Shown here: positions 29,565-39,619 of the stretch, one piece after another | How positions within the stretch are numbered: the first letter of the stretch is position 1 | How the letters are laid out: each line of letters begins with the position of its first letter | Assembly: GCA_031552765.1 (NCBI GenBank) | Contig: JAVBME010000005.1 | Location: 62,001 to 126,000 of the forward strand | Source: JAVBME01 sp031552765 | GTDB taxonomy: Bacteria > Bacillota > Negativicutes > Acidaminococcales > JAISLQ01 | Direction: 5' to 3' | DNA: 64,000 bases | Position numbers and translations under genes: made by a program | Notes under the pieces: generated by a model | The model's input: the letters and a program-made list of their open reading frames with translations, nothing else | What the model was told of the DNA's origin: nothing | Databases searched by the model: none

Positions 29565-30635
29565 ATGATGCCAAATATACATATTATAAGGGCGGCCATG
29601 CTGCTGGCGGCTTTTGTCGCAGTATGGCTGTTTAAAGCACTGCACCTGCCTTTGCCCTGGCTGCTGGGGCCGATGGTCTCGACCGTCATCCTCAAACTGA
29701 AATATCCCGCGCAGGTAATATGCTCCGTCCGGTTCCGGAACCTTTTCCTTGTTCCTTTGGGTTATGGCATAGGCACGCACGTTACCCTCGAGGCTTGCCA
29801 GCAGATGATAAGCCAATCTTTGGGCATGATAGTGGCGACACTGTTTTCTATAGTTTTGAGCATAGCTTTTGCCTGGTGGACGGCACGCGCTACCGGCGTC
29901 AATATCGCCAGCAGCACTATCGGCAATATGCCCGGCGGCCTGACGCCAATGATACTCATCTGCGAAAACATACCGCAGGCGGACGTCAATATAGTGGTCG
30001 TGCTGCAATCCATGCGGCTGATGGGCACCATTTTTGCCGTGCCTTTCCTTGTACTCAACAGTGTGGGCGTAGCGCCCGATATTGCCGAACGCACTATGTC
30101 TGCCTTGTCCGACATCTATGCTTTGGCCCCGGCCTGGCAGCTTATACTCGTAGCCTGCGCAGGCGCGGCTATCGGCTACTTTATACACATGCCGGCCAAC
30201 TTTCTTTTAGGGCCGATAATCTCGACCGGCATCTTTTCCATATACCTGGGCGGCCAACTGCCCGACGCGCCGCAATGGCTGGTGTCTATCGCGCAGATAG
30301 TGACGGGTATTTACCTGGGTACCTGTATCGACCCCTTCCAATTGGGCAAAAGCAGGAAACTTTTGCCTGTCGGCATAGCGGGTGTTGTGGGCATGATCGC
30401 CGGCAGCCTGGCTACCGGTTATATTTTGAGCCTGTTGTATGGTTTTAGCACAACCACCGGCTTTTTGGCGACAGCGCCGGGAGGCATAGCCGAAATGTGT
30501 ATAACCGGCATGGTGCTGGGGGAAAATGTCCCTGTTATATTGGCTTACCAGCTTTTCCGCATGCTATTTTTGTGTTCGGTCATGCCTTTTTTGCTGCAAT
30601 GGTATTTTACCAGGCATGTGAGCGCTGCGGGTTGA
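29565..30635 (+). CDS. AbrB-family membrane protein (duplicated AbrB/AmoA-like transporter)
   Basis: About 356 aa from ATG 29565 (GGGGTG 6 bases upstream). Nearly the whole protein is hydrophobic with roughly ten predicted membrane helices, and it shows an internal duplication: PWLLGPMVST and later FLLGPIISTG, and GNMPGGLTPM and later ATAPGGIAEM. These repeated GPM/PGG elements define a family misleadingly named AbrB or ammonia monooxygenase; it is not the AbrB transcription factor. The substrate is unknown. It follows engB by 19 bases and may share its transcript. Confidence 0.85.
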   Translation: MMPNIHIIRAAMLLAAFVAVWLFKALHLPLPWLLGPMVSTVILKLKYPAQVICSVRFRNLFLVPLGYGIGTHVTLEACQQMISQSLGMIVATLFSIVLSIAFAWWTARATGVNIASSTIGNMPGGLTPMILICENIPQADVNIVVVLQSMRLMGTIFAVPFLVLNSVGVAPDIAERTMSALSDIYALAPAWQLILVACAGAAIGYFIHMPANFLLGPIISTGIFSIYLGGQLPDAPQWLVSIAQIVTGIYLGTCIDPFQLGKSRKLLPVGIAGVVGMIAGSLATGYILSLLYGFSTTTGFLATAPGGIAEMCITGMVLGENVPVILAYQLFRMLFLCSVMPFLLQWYFTRHVSAAG

Positions 30636-30637
30636 TA

Positions 30638-30666
30638 TTGACAGAAGCGGCGTCTATTGTTATGAT
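30638..30666 (+). promoter_or_regulatory. Promoter of the valS T-box unit
   Basis: Perfect -35 TTGACA (30638-30643), 17-base spacer, -10 TATGAT (30661-30666). It begins 2 bases after the preceding stop codon. Confidence 0.8.
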
Positions 30667-30672
30667 TGGTAA

Positions 30673-30920
30673 AAATATACATATAAGGTGATGAACAGAA
30701 GGAGTAACCGGTACTTGCCTAAAGAGAGGGCGCCCGCGGCTGGGAGGCGTCCGGAGAAGGCCGGTGAAAGTCGTCTGTGAGCCGGCGGGCCGAAACAAGT
30801 CAAGCCCGCGCGTTTGAGGCGCGATAAGCCTTTTGAGCGGCCTTTGCCTGTGGCAAAGGAAGCAAGGTGGTAACGCGGATAGCCTCCGTCCTTGTAAGGA
30901 CTGGAGGTCATTTTATTTTT
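30673..30920 (+). promoter_or_regulatory. T-box riboswitch, valine specifier, upstream of valS
   Basis: Stem I contains AGTA (about 30703), AGAGAG (30723) and a specifier loop reading GAAAGTCGT with codon GTC (Val) at 30770-30772. The T-box AAGGTGGTAACGCGG is at 30864-30878. The terminator stem CCTCCGTCCTT / AAGGACTGGAGG with a T-rich tail ends about 30920. The next gene is valyl-tRNA synthetase, which confirms the specifier reading. Confidence 0.93.
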
Positions 30921-30935
30921 TGGAGGAATATTATT

Positions 30936-33587
30936 ATGGAAAAAAACATCCCTACTGTATATAACCCGGAGGAAGTGGAGAAAAAGTGGTACAGCTACTG
31001 GCAGGAGCGCGGTTTTTTCCATGCCGTGCCGGATGAAGAAAAGCAGCCGTTCACTATCGTCATCCCGCCGCCCAATGTTACCGGACAACTGCACATGGGG
31101 CATGCCACAGATAATGCCTTCCAGGACATACTAATCCGCTGGCGGCGTATGCAAGGTTACAGCGCCCTTTGGATGCCAGGAACCGACCATGCCGGCATTG
31201 CCACCCAGATAAAAGTGGAAGAAACCTTAAAAAGCGAAGAAGGGCTCAGCCGTTACGACCTGGGGCGGGAGAAATTCATTGAGCGCGTCTGGCAGTGGAA
31301 AGAAAAATACGGTGGGCAAATAACCAACCAACTGCGCCGGCTGGGCGCGTCCTGCGACTGGGAGCGCGAGCGCTTCACCATGGACGAAGGCTGCTCGAAA
31401 GCAGTGCGGGAAGTTTTCGTAAGTTTATATGAAAAAGGGCTGATTTATCGCAGCCGCCGCATTACCAACTGGTGCGTCAGCTGCCATACTGCCCTCAGTG
31501 ATATCGAAGTCGAGCATGAAGAAAAAGGCGGGCGCCTCTGGCATGTGCGTTACCCTCTGGCCGATGACCCTACTACTTTTGTCACTATAGCCACCACCCG
31601 CCCGGAGACCATCCTCGGCGATACCGGCGTGGCCGTCAATCCGGCTGACGACAGGTATAAACACCTTGTCGGTAAAAATCTGGTTCTGCCGGTAGTGGGA
31701 CGGGTAATACCCCTTTTTGCCGATGAATATGTCGATCCCTCTTTCGGTACGGGCGCGGTAAAGGTGACGCCGGCCCACGACCCGAACGATTTTGACATGG
31801 GCGTGCGCCACAACCTCGAGCAGCTTGTAGTCATCGACCAAAAGGGAGTGATGACCGAACTGGCCGGGGAATTTGCCGGTATGGAAAGATACGAATGCCG
31901 CAAGGCTCTGCTGTCTAAACTGGAAGAAGAAGGCTGCCTCGTCAAGACGGAAGAACACCAGCATGCCGTGGGGCAGTGCCAGCGTTGCGGCTCGGTGGTA
32001 GAGCCGCTTATCTCCTTGCAATGGTTCGTGAAGATGGAGGGTTTGGCTAAAGCGGCCATGGCCCCGGTGGAAGCCGGGCGGATAAAATTTGTCCCCGAGC
32101 GCTTTAACAAAATATACATGCATTGGATGGAAAATATCCGTGACTGGTGCATCTCCCGCCAGATCTGGTGGGGGCACCGCATCCCGGCCTGGTATTGCCA
32201 AAAATGCGGCAAGACGATAGTTGCGCGCGAGGATATTGCAGCCTGCCCGGATTGCGGCGGCGCCGCCGAGCAGGACGAAGACGTACTCGATACCTGGTTC
32301 AGTTCGGCGCTGTGGCCTTTTTCCACTATGGGCTGGCCGGACGAGACCGAAGAACTCAAATATTTTTACCCGACCAGCGTACTTGTGACCGGCTACGATA
32401 TCATTTTCTTTTGGGTCGCCAGGATGATAATAATGGGTATGGAGTTTAAGAAAGAAATACCTTTCAAGCATGTCTTCATACACGGACTGGTGCGCGACGG
32501 ACAGGGGCGCAAAATGAGCAAGTCGCTCGGCAACGGCATAGACCCCTTGGAAGTAGTGGAAAAATACGGCGCGGATACTTTGCGCTTTACCTTGATAACC
32601 GGCAACACCCCAGGCAACGACATGCGTTTTTATTGGGAGAAAGTGGAATCCAGCCGCAATTTTGCCAACAAGATATGGAACGCGGCGCGTTTCGCCCTGA
32701 TGAACCTCGAAGATTACGACCCGGCGGCACAGACGGCGCCATATCAACTGGCCGACCGCTGGATACTGTCGCGTCTCAATGCGACCGTTGGCGAGGTGAC
32801 CGGCCTTTTGGAGCGCTTTGAACTGGGTGAGGCGGCACGCCTTATTTATGAATTCATCTGGAATGAATTTTGCGATTGGTATATAGAATTGGTTAAGCCC
32901 CGCCTTTACAATAAAGAGCAGGCAGTCGAGCGGGCCACGGCGCAAAAGGTACTCTTGACCGTGTTGCACGACTCAATGCTGCTTTTGCATCCGGTCATGC
33001 CGTTTATTACGGAAGAAATATGGCAGTGCCTGCCGCATGAAGGTGACAGCGCGATAATAGCAAAGTGGCCGCAAGTCCGGGAAGGATTTTTGGACAACGC
33101 CAGCGAAGAAAGCATGCGGACGGTTATGGATATAGTAAAAGCTGTGCGTAACATGCGCGCCGAGATGAACGTACCGCCCGGCAAGAAGAGTGAAGTCATC
33201 TTGCAGGTGGCCGATAGCGCTTTACGCCGGGTAGTGGAGGAAAATGCCGCTTATATCAGAGGGCTGGCGGCGGCCGAACCTCTTTCGGTAGTGCCGGCAA
33301 CGGCGGAAAAACCGGAAAACGCTATGGCGGCAGTGGTGACCGGCTGCGAGATATACCTTCCACTGCGCGGCCTGATCGATGTGGAGAAAGAAACACAGCG
33401 GCTGGCAAAGGAAAAGGCCAATTTTAGCAAAGAAATAGATCGTATCCGCGGTAAGCTGTCCAACCAGGGTTTTCTTGCCAAAGCTCCGCCTGAAGTAGTG
33501 GAAAAAGAAGAAGAGAAATGCCGCGAATATGAAGAAAAACTGGTAGCGGTCGAAGAAAGGCTTGTTTATCTAAAAACCCTGTCTTGA
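30936..33587 (+). CDS. valS: Valyl-tRNA synthetase
   Basis: 883 aa from the ATG at 30936 (TGGAGG 10 bases upstream); the longer frame from 30867 runs through the T-box terminator and is rejected. Class I motifs are [13 protein letters not shown] (HIGH) and [11 protein letters not shown] (KMSKS). The editing domain has [15 protein letters not shown]; two Cys pairs near residues 355 and 425 may bind zinc. The C-terminal coiled coil ([20 protein letters not shown]) is typical of ValRS. Confidence 0.97.
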   Translation: MEKNIPTVYNPEEVEKKWYSYWQERGFFHAVPDEEKQPFTIVIPPPNVTGQLHMGHATDNAFQDILIRWRRMQGYSALWMPGTDHAGIATQIKVEETLKSEEGLSRYDLGREKFIERVWQWKEKYGGQITNQLRRLGASCDWERERFTMDEGCSKAVREVFVSLYEKGLIYRSRRITNWCVSCHTALSDIEVEHEEKGGRLWHVRYPLADDPTTFVTIATTRPETILGDTGVAVNPADDRYKHLVGKNLVLPVVGRVIPLFADEYVDPSFGTGAVKVTPAHDPNDFDMGVRHNLEQLVVIDQKGVMTELAGEFAGMERYECRKALLSKLEEEGCLVKTEEHQHAVGQCQRCGSVVEPLISLQWFVKMEGLAKAAMAPVEAGRIKFVPERFNKIYMHWMENIRDWCISRQIWWGHRIPAWYCQKCGKTIVAREDIAACPDCGGAAEQDEDVLDTWFSSALWPFSTMGWPDETEELKYFYPTSVLVTGYDIIFFWVARMIIMGMEFKKEIPFKHVFIHGLVRDGQGRKMSKSLGNGIDPLEVVEKYGADTLRFTLITGNTPGNDMRFYWEKVESSRNFANKIWNAARFALMNLEDYDPAAQTAPYQLADRWILSRLNATVGEVTGLLERFELGEAARLIYEFIWNEFCDWYIELVKPRLYNKEQAVERATAQKVLLTVLHDSMLLLHPVMPFITEEIWQCLPHEGDSAIIAKWPQVREGFLDNASEESMRTVMDIVKAVRNMRAEMNVPPGKKSEVILQVADSALRRVVEENAAYIRGLAAAEPLSVVPATAEKPENAMAAVVTGCEIYLPLRGLIDVEKETQRLAKEKANFSKEIDRIRGKLSNQGFLAKAPPEVVEKEEEKCREYEEKLVAVEERLVYLKTLS

Positions 33588-33624
33588 CAATGTTTTTGTG
33601 AAAAAAATTGTGGAGAGTGACGTT

Positions 33625-34905
33625 ATGGATTATACCGAAGCTTTAAACTATCTTTCTTCTCTGTCGCATTTTGGTATAAAACCCGGCTTGCAGCGCATGG
33701 AAAAACTTTTGGCCCAATTAGGCAACCCGGAAAAACAGTTGTATTGCATACATGTGGCCGGGACGAACGGTAAAGGCTCGGTAAACAGCATGCTGTCCGC
33801 TATCCTTACGGCCGGCGGCTACAAAGCGGGCAGTTTTACTTCCCCGCACCTGGTCAAGTGGAATGAGCGTATAGGCATCAACGGACAAGATATAAGCGAT
33901 GAGAAACTGGCCGAAGTTCTTGGCGCAGTCAAAAAAGCAGTGGAAGATGCCGGGATGGATGACGACCCGCCCAGCCAGTTTGAAGTGCTGACTGCCGCGG
34001 CGCTGCTGTTTTTTGCCAGGGAAAAAGTTGATATCGCCGTCATAGAGGTCGGCTTGGGCGGCCTCTTGGACTCTACGAATATCATAAGGCCGCTTTGCTG
34101 CGTCATAACAAATGTCACTTTCGACCACATGGATCGCTGTGGCGAGACGATAGAAGAGATAGCAGAGCAAAAAGCCGGAATTATCAAGCAGGGCGTGCCG
34201 GTGGTCACGGCCGCTGAAAGTGTTGCCCTGTCAGCCATTATCGACAAGGCGGCGCCGGCTAAGGCGGAACTTTACGTATTGCGTAAGGATTTTATATCGG
34301 TATCTCTAGGCGGCGACCTGTACAGCCAGAGCTTTTTCTTTCGGCAGGGGGAATATGTGGCTAATTATACAGTGTCGCTGGGCGGCGACCACCAGGTGGC
34401 CAATGCCGCTTTGGCCGTTATGACGGCGCGCCTTTTGGCGGAAAGCTTCCCGGCTATTACTGATGATGTAATAAAGACTGGTTTACTGAGAGTAAACTGG
34501 CCCGGCCGTCTGGAAAAAATAAGCGACAGTCCGGAGATAGTACTGGATGGAGCGCACAACATTGCGGGCGCTATGGCGCTGCGTTTTGCTCTAAATAAAT
34601 ATCGGCCCGGCCGGCCGGTGGTTTTTGTTATCGGCATCATGCGCGACAAAGACGTAAAAGGCATAGTGGAAGAACTGCTGAAAGATGATGATGTTCTCAT
34701 TGCCGTCCCGGCCGACGACTCGCCGCGAGCGGCGGAACCCGAACTGCTCGCGTCTTTTGCCGGGACAAAAAGCGAAATCTGCTGGGACGCCAAATGCGCG
34801 CTAAAGAGGGCGGGTGAGCTGGCCGGGCCGGACGGACTAGTCGTTGCCGCCGGTTCATTGTACCTTGTAGGTCAGATAAAAAGTTTATGGACAAAATCAC
34901 ATTAA
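33625..34905 (+). CDS. folC: Folylpolyglutamate synthase / dihydrofolate synthase
   Basis: 426 aa from the ATG at 33625 (GGAGAGTG upstream; an in-frame GTG at 33598 is the alternative). Mur-ligase-like motifs are HVAGTNGKGSV (P-loop), TSPHLVKWNERI, EVGLGGLLDSTN, VTFDHMDRCG and DGAHN. It adds glutamate to folates and may also make dihydrofolate. valS-folC adjacency is common in Bacillota. Confidence 0.93.
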   Translation: MDYTEALNYLSSLSHFGIKPGLQRMEKLLAQLGNPEKQLYCIHVAGTNGKGSVNSMLSAILTAGGYKAGSFTSPHLVKWNERIGINGQDISDEKLAEVLGAVKKAVEDAGMDDDPPSQFEVLTAAALLFFAREKVDIAVIEVGLGGLLDSTNIIRPLCCVITNVTFDHMDRCGETIEEIAEQKAGIIKQGVPVVTAAESVALSAIIDKAAPAKAELYVLRKDFISVSLGGDLYSQSFFFRQGEYVANYTVSLGGDHQVANAALAVMTARLLAESFPAITDDVIKTGLLRVNWPGRLEKISDSPEIVLDGAHNIAGAMALRFALNKYRPGRPVVFVIGIMRDKDVKGIVEELLKDDDVLIAVPADDSPRAAEPELLASFAGTKSEICWDAKCALKRAGELAGPDGLVVAAGSLYLVGQIKSLWTKSH

Positions 34906-34915
34906 TTGATATAAT
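34888..34915 (+). promoter_or_regulatory. Promoter of the O-antigen-ligase-like gene
   Basis: -35 TGGACA (34888-34893), 16-base spacer, -10 TATAAT (34910-34915), overlapping the end of folC. Confidence 0.6.
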
Positions 34916-34955
34916 ATATGCGTACGTGAATAAGAATGCTGGTGGCGTTTAATGT

Positions 34956-36215
34956 ATGATTGAAAATACTTGCCAAAATTATACACAGGGAAATTTCTGC
35001 AAATTGGAAAGCATAATCTGCCTGGTTTTAGCAGGAGTGGCTTTTTGTCTGCCTATTTTTCCTAAAGCGGCGTCATTTCTATTGGAGATGGGCGTGCTTT
35101 TGGCTTTGTGCGACAATGTGTTGGCCGGGCGTTTCAAGATGGCTATGCCGTTTTCTTTCCGCCTGCTGCTGCTTTTTGCCGCGCTGGCCGGCCTTTCCCT
35201 TTGGGCTTCGCCCAGGTTTTTTGAGAGTTTTTATAACTATAAGACGCTGATACCGCAATACGTATTTATTTACTGGCTCGCCATTTCTTACATAAAAACG
35301 CCGGCCCGCACTTACGGTATGTTGACGGCTGTGCTGGCGTCGGCCGCTTGTGTGGCCAGTTATGGCATATACCAGTATTTTTACGGCGGCGCTTTGGTAA
35401 CAGCGGAGTGGGTAGACTCGGCCTATTTCCCGGCCCTCAAGAGCAGGGTGTTTTCAACTTTGGAAAATCCTAACATCCTGGCTTCTTTTTTAGTAACTAC
35501 TGTCGCGCTTTGTGTGGGCGGCATCCTGGGCTGCGACCGTCTGCGGGTGCAAGCGCCTTTGACGGTGCTCATGGCAGTCTGTACCGTATGCCTTATTTTT
35601 ACTTTTTCGCGCGGCGCCTGGCTCAGCATGTTGATAGTGCTGCTGGCGGCGGGAGTTATGTTCAGCAAGCGGTTATTGTTTCTTTTTAGCGGTGTTTTGG
35701 CTTTGGCTGCTTTTTGTATGAAAGACCTTATTATAAGCCGCTTTATTTCGGCCTTCCAGGGCGGCGATACCTCGTCGGCCTTACGGCGCGCCATATGGGA
35801 AAGCACCTGGGCGATGATCGAAGATTTCCCTTTTACAGGCATTGGCTGGAACGCCTACCAGTTTGTCTATCATAAGTATGATTTTTTTATAAATAACCCG
35901 GAAAACATCATCTACCACGCCCACAATATGTACCTGAACATCGCCGCCGAACTAGGCCTGCCCGGCTTGGCGGTATTTCTCCTGCTATTGGGTCTGCATT
36001 TTTATATGGCGGTCACTACTCTGCAAAAGGCTAAATCGCCTACGGCAAGAGCTGCGGCCATAGGTTTTTGCGCAGTGTTGTGCGGGGTAGTCGTGGGTGG
36101 TTTTACTGACTATACTTTGTTCAATATGCAGTTGGCATCGATCTTCTGGCTGCTCAACGGACTTACCTTCGCTTTGTGGCAACAAAATAAGACAGTAACA
36201 GACAACCGGTTTTAA
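34956..36215 (+). CDS. O-antigen ligase/polymerase-like membrane protein (Wzy_C family)
   Basis: 419 aa with about ten to twelve membrane helices. The family features are a large non-cytoplasmic loop near residues 270-325 (GIGWNAYQFVYHKYDF, HAHNMYLNIAAELGLPG) and the FSRGAWLS segment near residue 205, both typical of WaaL/Wzy-type proteins that transfer or polymerise undecaprenyl-linked glycans. The neighbours give no glycan cluster, so the substrate is unknown; in a diderm Bacillota it could act on lipopolysaccharide or on protein glycans. Confidence 0.8.
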   Translation: MIENTCQNYTQGNFCKLESIICLVLAGVAFCLPIFPKAASFLLEMGVLLALCDNVLAGRFKMAMPFSFRLLLLFAALAGLSLWASPRFFESFYNYKTLIPQYVFIYWLAISYIKTPARTYGMLTAVLASAACVASYGIYQYFYGGALVTAEWVDSAYFPALKSRVFSTLENPNILASFLVTTVALCVGGILGCDRLRVQAPLTVLMAVCTVCLIFTFSRGAWLSMLIVLLAAGVMFSKRLLFLFSGVLALAAFCMKDLIISRFISAFQGGDTSSALRRAIWESTWAMIEDFPFTGIGWNAYQFVYHKYDFFINNPENIIYHAHNMYLNIAAELGLPGLAVFLLLLGLHFYMAVTTLQKAKSPTARAAAIGFCAVLCGVVVGGFTDYTLFNMQLASIFWLLNGLTFALWQQNKTVTDNRF

Positions 36216-36237
36216 TCTTCTTAAAACAATAATAAAG

Positions 36238-36265
36238 CCCCTCCTGTTTTTTACAGGAGGGGTTT
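36238..36265. terminator. Bidirectional terminator between convergent genes
   Basis: CCCCTCCTG / CAGGAGGGG stem (36238-36246 with 36254-36262), 7-base T-rich loop, T-run to the right and, read on the - strand, a T-containing tail to the left (complement of AATAAAG). It separates the + strand gene ending at 36215 from dedA on the - strand. Confidence 0.85.
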
Positions 36266-36283
36266 GTCATGTCGTCAAAAAAC

Positions 36284-36949
36284 TTACCGGCGTATCTTCC
36301 GTGTTGCGTATAACGCATTTAGCTTCGCGATAAACAGTGGACATATCGATATGACTACTATCAACGCCATGATGGCGGAAAGGTTTTTTCTGACAAACGG
36401 CTGGCTGCCGAAAAAATAACCTGTTACCAGGAAAAGGAATATCCATAAAAAAGCGCCGGTAAAATTATAAAAAGCGAACGGCGCGGGACGCATCTTGGCG
36501 ATACCGGCTACAAAAGGGGTGAAAGTACGCATGATGGGCATGAAACGGGTAACGACCAACGCCACGCCGCCGCGCCGTTCAAAAAACTCCATTGCGTCGT
36601 CAATGTTTTTCTTTTTTATAAAACGTTCGCTTTCTCTGTCGTATATTTTTTGCCCGACACGGTGCCCGATGGCATAATTTACTGTATTGCCCAGTACTGC
36701 GGCCGCGAACATTACGGCAAACAGCGCGAATATATTGGAATCGCCCAGCGCCGCCACGGTACCGGCGGCAAAAATGAGAGAATCTCCCGGTAAGAATGGT
36801 GTTACCACGAGACCGGTCTCACAGAAAATTACCAGAAACAAAGCCATGTATACTATAAAACCGTACTCCTGGAAATATTGGGCCAGATAAGTGTCCATAT
36901 TTTGTAAAAACGCCAAAGCCCATTGAAAAATATCCACATCTTGCTCCAT
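36284..36949 (-). CDS. DedA family membrane protein
   Basis: 221 aa on the - strand. Signature residues include FCETGLVVTPFLPGDSLIFAAG near residues 45-65, GNTVNYAIGHRVG near 98, and RFMPIMRTFTPFVAG near 140, the paired re-entrant motifs of the DedA/VTT fold. DedA proteins are membrane proteins implicated in lipid carrier (undecaprenyl phosphate or phosphatidylethanolamine) flipping. It is one of only two - strand genes here. Confidence 0.9.
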   Translation of the reverse strand: MEQDVDIFQWALAFLQNMDTYLAQYFQEYGFIVYMALFLVIFCETGLVVTPFLPGDSLIFAAGTVAALGDSNIFALFAVMFAAAVLGNTVNYAIGHRVGQKIYDRESERFIKKKNIDDAMEFFERRGGVALVVTRFMPIMRTFTPFVAGIAKMRPAPFAFYNFTGAFLWIFLFLVTGYFFGSQPFVRKNLSAIMALIVVISICPLFIAKLNALYATRKIRR

Positions 36950-37449
36950 TAGATTATAATTTGAAAGGAAAACTTTCGATTATATCTTATCAAAATATGA
37001 GCCGCGCGACAACCGTTCTTTGGACTTTGCCAGTAGAGGGCGCACTAAAAGGCCCTGAGGGGAATTGCTATCATAAAAATTAATCGCCAGCATTTGATTT
37101 GTTTATAGATGTGCAGGGCACTTTGAAAAAAATTTTTTAAAAATAAAACAATGATTTTTGTATACATAATACTCTTGTAAAAAACTATGAAATTATTATT
37201 TTTGTATAGACAAATGTAAAACACATGCTATAATTAGTGGAAATAATTAGCAACTGTTGTGTTGAAAGTTATCGTATCGGAATTGATATATATAGGCCCC
37301 GCCTGTTTTTTTTGCTTTTTTAAAGCAGGATTTTGTGTGATTGCCACCGAAAATTGCTAATAAAAGTTACATTATTTTATTAGGCGGAAAATTTCGTGAT
37401 CTGGCGATACAGGCAAAATATGGCAGCGTTTGGAGGGGACTTGATTTTG
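36950..37449. other. AT-rich intergenic region upstream of the hydrogen-sensing block
   Basis: About 500 bases with no convincing gene. The left part must hold the dedA promoter; the right part holds the promoter at 37207 and a leader of about 200 bases. The stretch 37130-37250 is very rich in A and T. A weak hairpin with T-runs (CCTG...GCTTTTTTAAAGC...AGG, about 37302-37329) lies in the leader. No known riboswitch is recognised. Confidence 0.6.
37207..37234 (+). promoter_or_regulatory. Promoter of the hydrogen-sensing/hydrogenase operon
   Basis: -35 TAGACA (37207-37212), 16-base spacer, -10 TATAAT (37229-37234) with an upstream TG. Start about 37241, leaving a leader of about 200 bases. Confidence 0.65.
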
Positions 37450-37824
37450 ATGACAATCGGCGATGTACGGAAGATTTTAGGGGCCAAGGTGCTTTGTTGT
37501 GAGGAACTGCTTGACAAAACTATTGTTTATAATGCCTGCGGAGCAGATTTGATGAGCGACGTGCTGGCTTTTACCAAGGAACGAACGCTGCTTTTGACTG
37601 GCATGACCAATTTGCAGGTCATCCGTACAGTCGAGATAAGCGATTTGAGCGGAGTAGTATTTGTAAGAGGTAAGATGCCGCGTCCGGAAGTGTTGGAAGC
37701 GGCTGTCGAGCAGCATATCCCAGTCCTTATGACCGAGATGACTATGTATGAAGCGTGCGGGATGCTCTATAAAGAAGGGGTGCCCGGTTGTTCGCGCAAT
37801 GAAGGAGTCGCATTGAATGCCTGA
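37450..37824 (+). CDS. DRTGG-domain protein
   Basis: 124 aa from ATG 37450; TTG 37441 and TTG 37447 are in-frame alternatives near GGAGGGG. The whole protein is one DRTGG-like domain (MTIGDVRKILGAKVL...ADLMSDVLAF...LLLTGMTNLQVIRTVEISDLSGVVFVRGK...AVEQHIPVLMTEMTMYEACGMLY), related to the regulatory half of HPr kinase and phosphotransacetylase. Ligand unknown. Small proteins of this type recur beside sensory [FeFe] hydrogenases in Bacillota. It overlaps the next gene by 8 bases. Function in hydrogen signalling is inferred from context. Confidence 0.75.
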   Translation: MTIGDVRKILGAKVLCCEELLDKTIVYNACGADLMSDVLAFTKERTLLLTGMTNLQVIRTVEISDLSGVVFVRGKMPRPEVLEAAVEQHIPVLMTEMTMYEACGMLYKEGVPGCSRNEGVALNA

Positions 37825-38257
37825 ATTACACATGCATATGAACTACGATCTGGTGGCCGGTGATTTCGACCGCGCCGGAGAAGCGTCGAGCAAAATAAAA
37901 AAGACATTGCAGCAGATAGGCGTACCGCCTGATACTATCCGCCGCATTGCCATAGGTACATATGAAGCCGAGATGAACGTCATCATACACTCTCATGGCG
38001 GTACGGCCAAGGCGGAGATTTTTCCCGGCTACACGATTATCACATTGGAAGATAACGGTCCGGGAATTGCCGACATAGAGCTGGCGACCCAGGCCGGTTA
38101 TTCAACTGCGCCCGATTATGTACGCGACCTTGGTTTTGGAGCGGGCATGGGCTTGCCTAACATGAAAAATTGTTCGGATGACTTTTCCATACAGTCGCAA
38201 CTGGGCGTAGGGACAAAGATCATTATGAGGTTTGACCATAACAGCCGTACGGGCTGA
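37817..38257 (+). CDS. RsbW-like ATP-binding (anti-sigma/histidine-kinase-type) protein
   Basis: 146 aa, a single GHKL ATPase domain: N box TYEAEMNVIIHSHG (Glu and Asn for Mg-ATP), G1 box DNGPGI, G2 box GFGAGMGLP and a final GVGTKI. No phospho-acceptor His domain and no sensor domain are attached, as in RsbW/SpoIIAB anti-sigma kinases. Its partner is unknown. It lies between a DRTGG protein and a sensory hydrogenase, so it may pass a redox or hydrogen signal by phosphorylation. Confidence 0.82.
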   Translation: MPELHMHMNYDLVAGDFDRAGEASSKIKKTLQQIGVPPDTIRRIAIGTYEAEMNVIIHSHGGTAKAEIFPGYTIITLEDNGPGIADIELATQAGYSTAPDYVRDLGFGAGMGLPNMKNCSDDFSIQSQLGVGTKIIMRFDHNSRTG

Positions 38258-38275
38258 AAACGTGTGGTGTGAAAA

Positions 38276-39613
38276 TTGGACAACAGTTATTTTCATTCGG
38301 TAAAACTTGATAAGAGCGCTTGCAAGGGTTGCGTCACTTGCATAAAGTTTTGCCCCACCCAGGCCATACGCATCAGGGACGGCAAAGCTTTGATTATTGA
38401 GTCGCGCTGTATCGACTGCGGCGAATGTATCCGGCGCTGTCCGAACCATGCCAAAAGCGCCCTCACCGACAGTATTGAAAACCTCGGCAGGTTCAAGTTC
38501 AATGTGGTTTTGCCGGCGCCGGCGCTTTATGCTCAATTCCACCAGGATATTTCGCTGGAGAAAATTTTTGCCGCGCTGATAAAACTGGGCTTTAACGCTG
38601 TTTACGAAGTCGCCCTGGCGGCCGAATATGTGACCATGGAAATAGAACACTATATAAAAAACACGCCCGACTTGCCAAGGCCGACGATCTCGTCGGCCTG
38701 CCCGGCGGTCATCAGGATGATACAGGTAAAATTCCCGGCTTTGATAAAACACATCATCCCCCTGTCGTCGCCTATAGAGGTAGCGGCCACGGAAGCGAAA
38801 AGGCTTTTTTCCCAAAAGACGGGGCTGCCGCCGGAAGATATCGGCGTATGGTTTATCACTCCCTGCCCGAGCAAAGTCACCAGTATACGCCAGCCTGTGG
38901 GCGTCGAGTGCACCGATATTTCAGGGGCTATAGGGATATCGTCCATTTACGGCGAATTGCAAAGGATCATTGGCTCTATCGAGCCTGTCGACATAGAATT
39001 TGCCCGGGCCAGCTCTTACGGCATAGGCTGGGGTTACGCCGGCGGTGAAGTGCGTGCTACCGGCATAGTCAATTCACTTATCGTGCACAATGTGACGGAA
39101 GTTGTGGATGTGCTCGAACAAGTGGACATGGACAAAATGGACGACGTAGATTACATTGAGTGCCTGGCCTGTTCGGGTGGCTGTATAGGCGGGCCGTTGA
39201 CGGTAGAAGACCGTTTTGTGGCGGAGAAAAACCTCAAGCTTCGTGTGCGCCGTATGCGCGACCGGGAAGATGGCGACCGCCAGAAGACGCTGGCGGGGCA
39301 GCAAGAACCTATGACCAGCAATTGGAAAGCGCGCCGGCTTAAAATAGAACCAAGGCCGATGATGAAACTGGACGACGACATAATGGTGGCCATGCAAAAG
39401 CTGGTAAAAATTGAGCAGCTCATTAAAGACTTGCCCGGTCTTGACTGCGGGGCCTGCGGCTCGCCAACTTGCGCTAGCCTGGCGGAAGATATAGTGCAAG
39501 GGCTGGCCAGCGAGACGGATTGTATCTTTAAACTGCGCCATATGGTAAACAACCTCGCGGAAGAAATGTTTAAATTATCTAAACAGACACCGGCGACGAA
39601 GACCAAGGAGTGA
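38276..39613 (+). CDS. Sensory-type [FeFe] hydrogenase (HydS/HsfB-like)
   Basis: 445 aa from a TTG start. Order: two [4Fe-4S] ferredoxin motifs (C16-C19-C22-C26 and C45-C48-C51-C55), H-cluster domain, and a C-terminal extra Fe-S motif LDCGACGSPTC near residue 388. H-cluster ligands are C142 (SSACP), C197 (TPCPSK), C299 and C303 (CSGGC). The residue before C142 is Ala141, whereas catalytic enzymes have a proton-transfer Cys there (TSCCP). The same Cys-to-Ala change is described in putative sensory HydS enzymes. It probably binds hydrogen but turns over slowly, feeding a signal to the neighbouring ATPase/DRTGG/PHP proteins. No PAS domain is present. Confidence 0.85.
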   Translation: MDNSYFHSVKLDKSACKGCVTCIKFCPTQAIRIRDGKALIIESRCIDCGECIRRCPNHAKSALTDSIENLGRFKFNVVLPAPALYAQFHQDISLEKIFAALIKLGFNAVYEVALAAEYVTMEIEHYIKNTPDLPRPTISSACPAVIRMIQVKFPALIKHIIPLSSPIEVAATEAKRLFSQKTGLPPEDIGVWFITPCPSKVTSIRQPVGVECTDISGAIGISSIYGELQRIIGSIEPVDIEFARASSYGIGWGYAGGEVRATGIVNSLIVHNVTEVVDVLEQVDMDKMDDVDYIECLACSGGCIGGPLTVEDRFVAEKNLKLRVRRMRDREDGDRQKTLAGQQEPMTSNWKARRLKIEPRPMMKLDDDIMVAMQKLVKIEQLIKDLPGLDCGACGSPTCASLAEDIVQGLASETDCIFKLRHMVNNLAEEMFKLSKQTPATKTKE

Positions 39614-39619
39614 TAATTG

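Noticed and set aside
30867..30935. Extended N-terminus of valS from 30867
   Set aside because: The extension is T-box and terminator sequence; the ATG at 30936 has its own ribosome site and gives a normal ValRS start.
31425..32969. 514-codon open frame on the - strand opposite valS
   Set aside because: Lies wholly within the confident valyl-tRNA synthetase gene; composition is typical of an antisense shadow.
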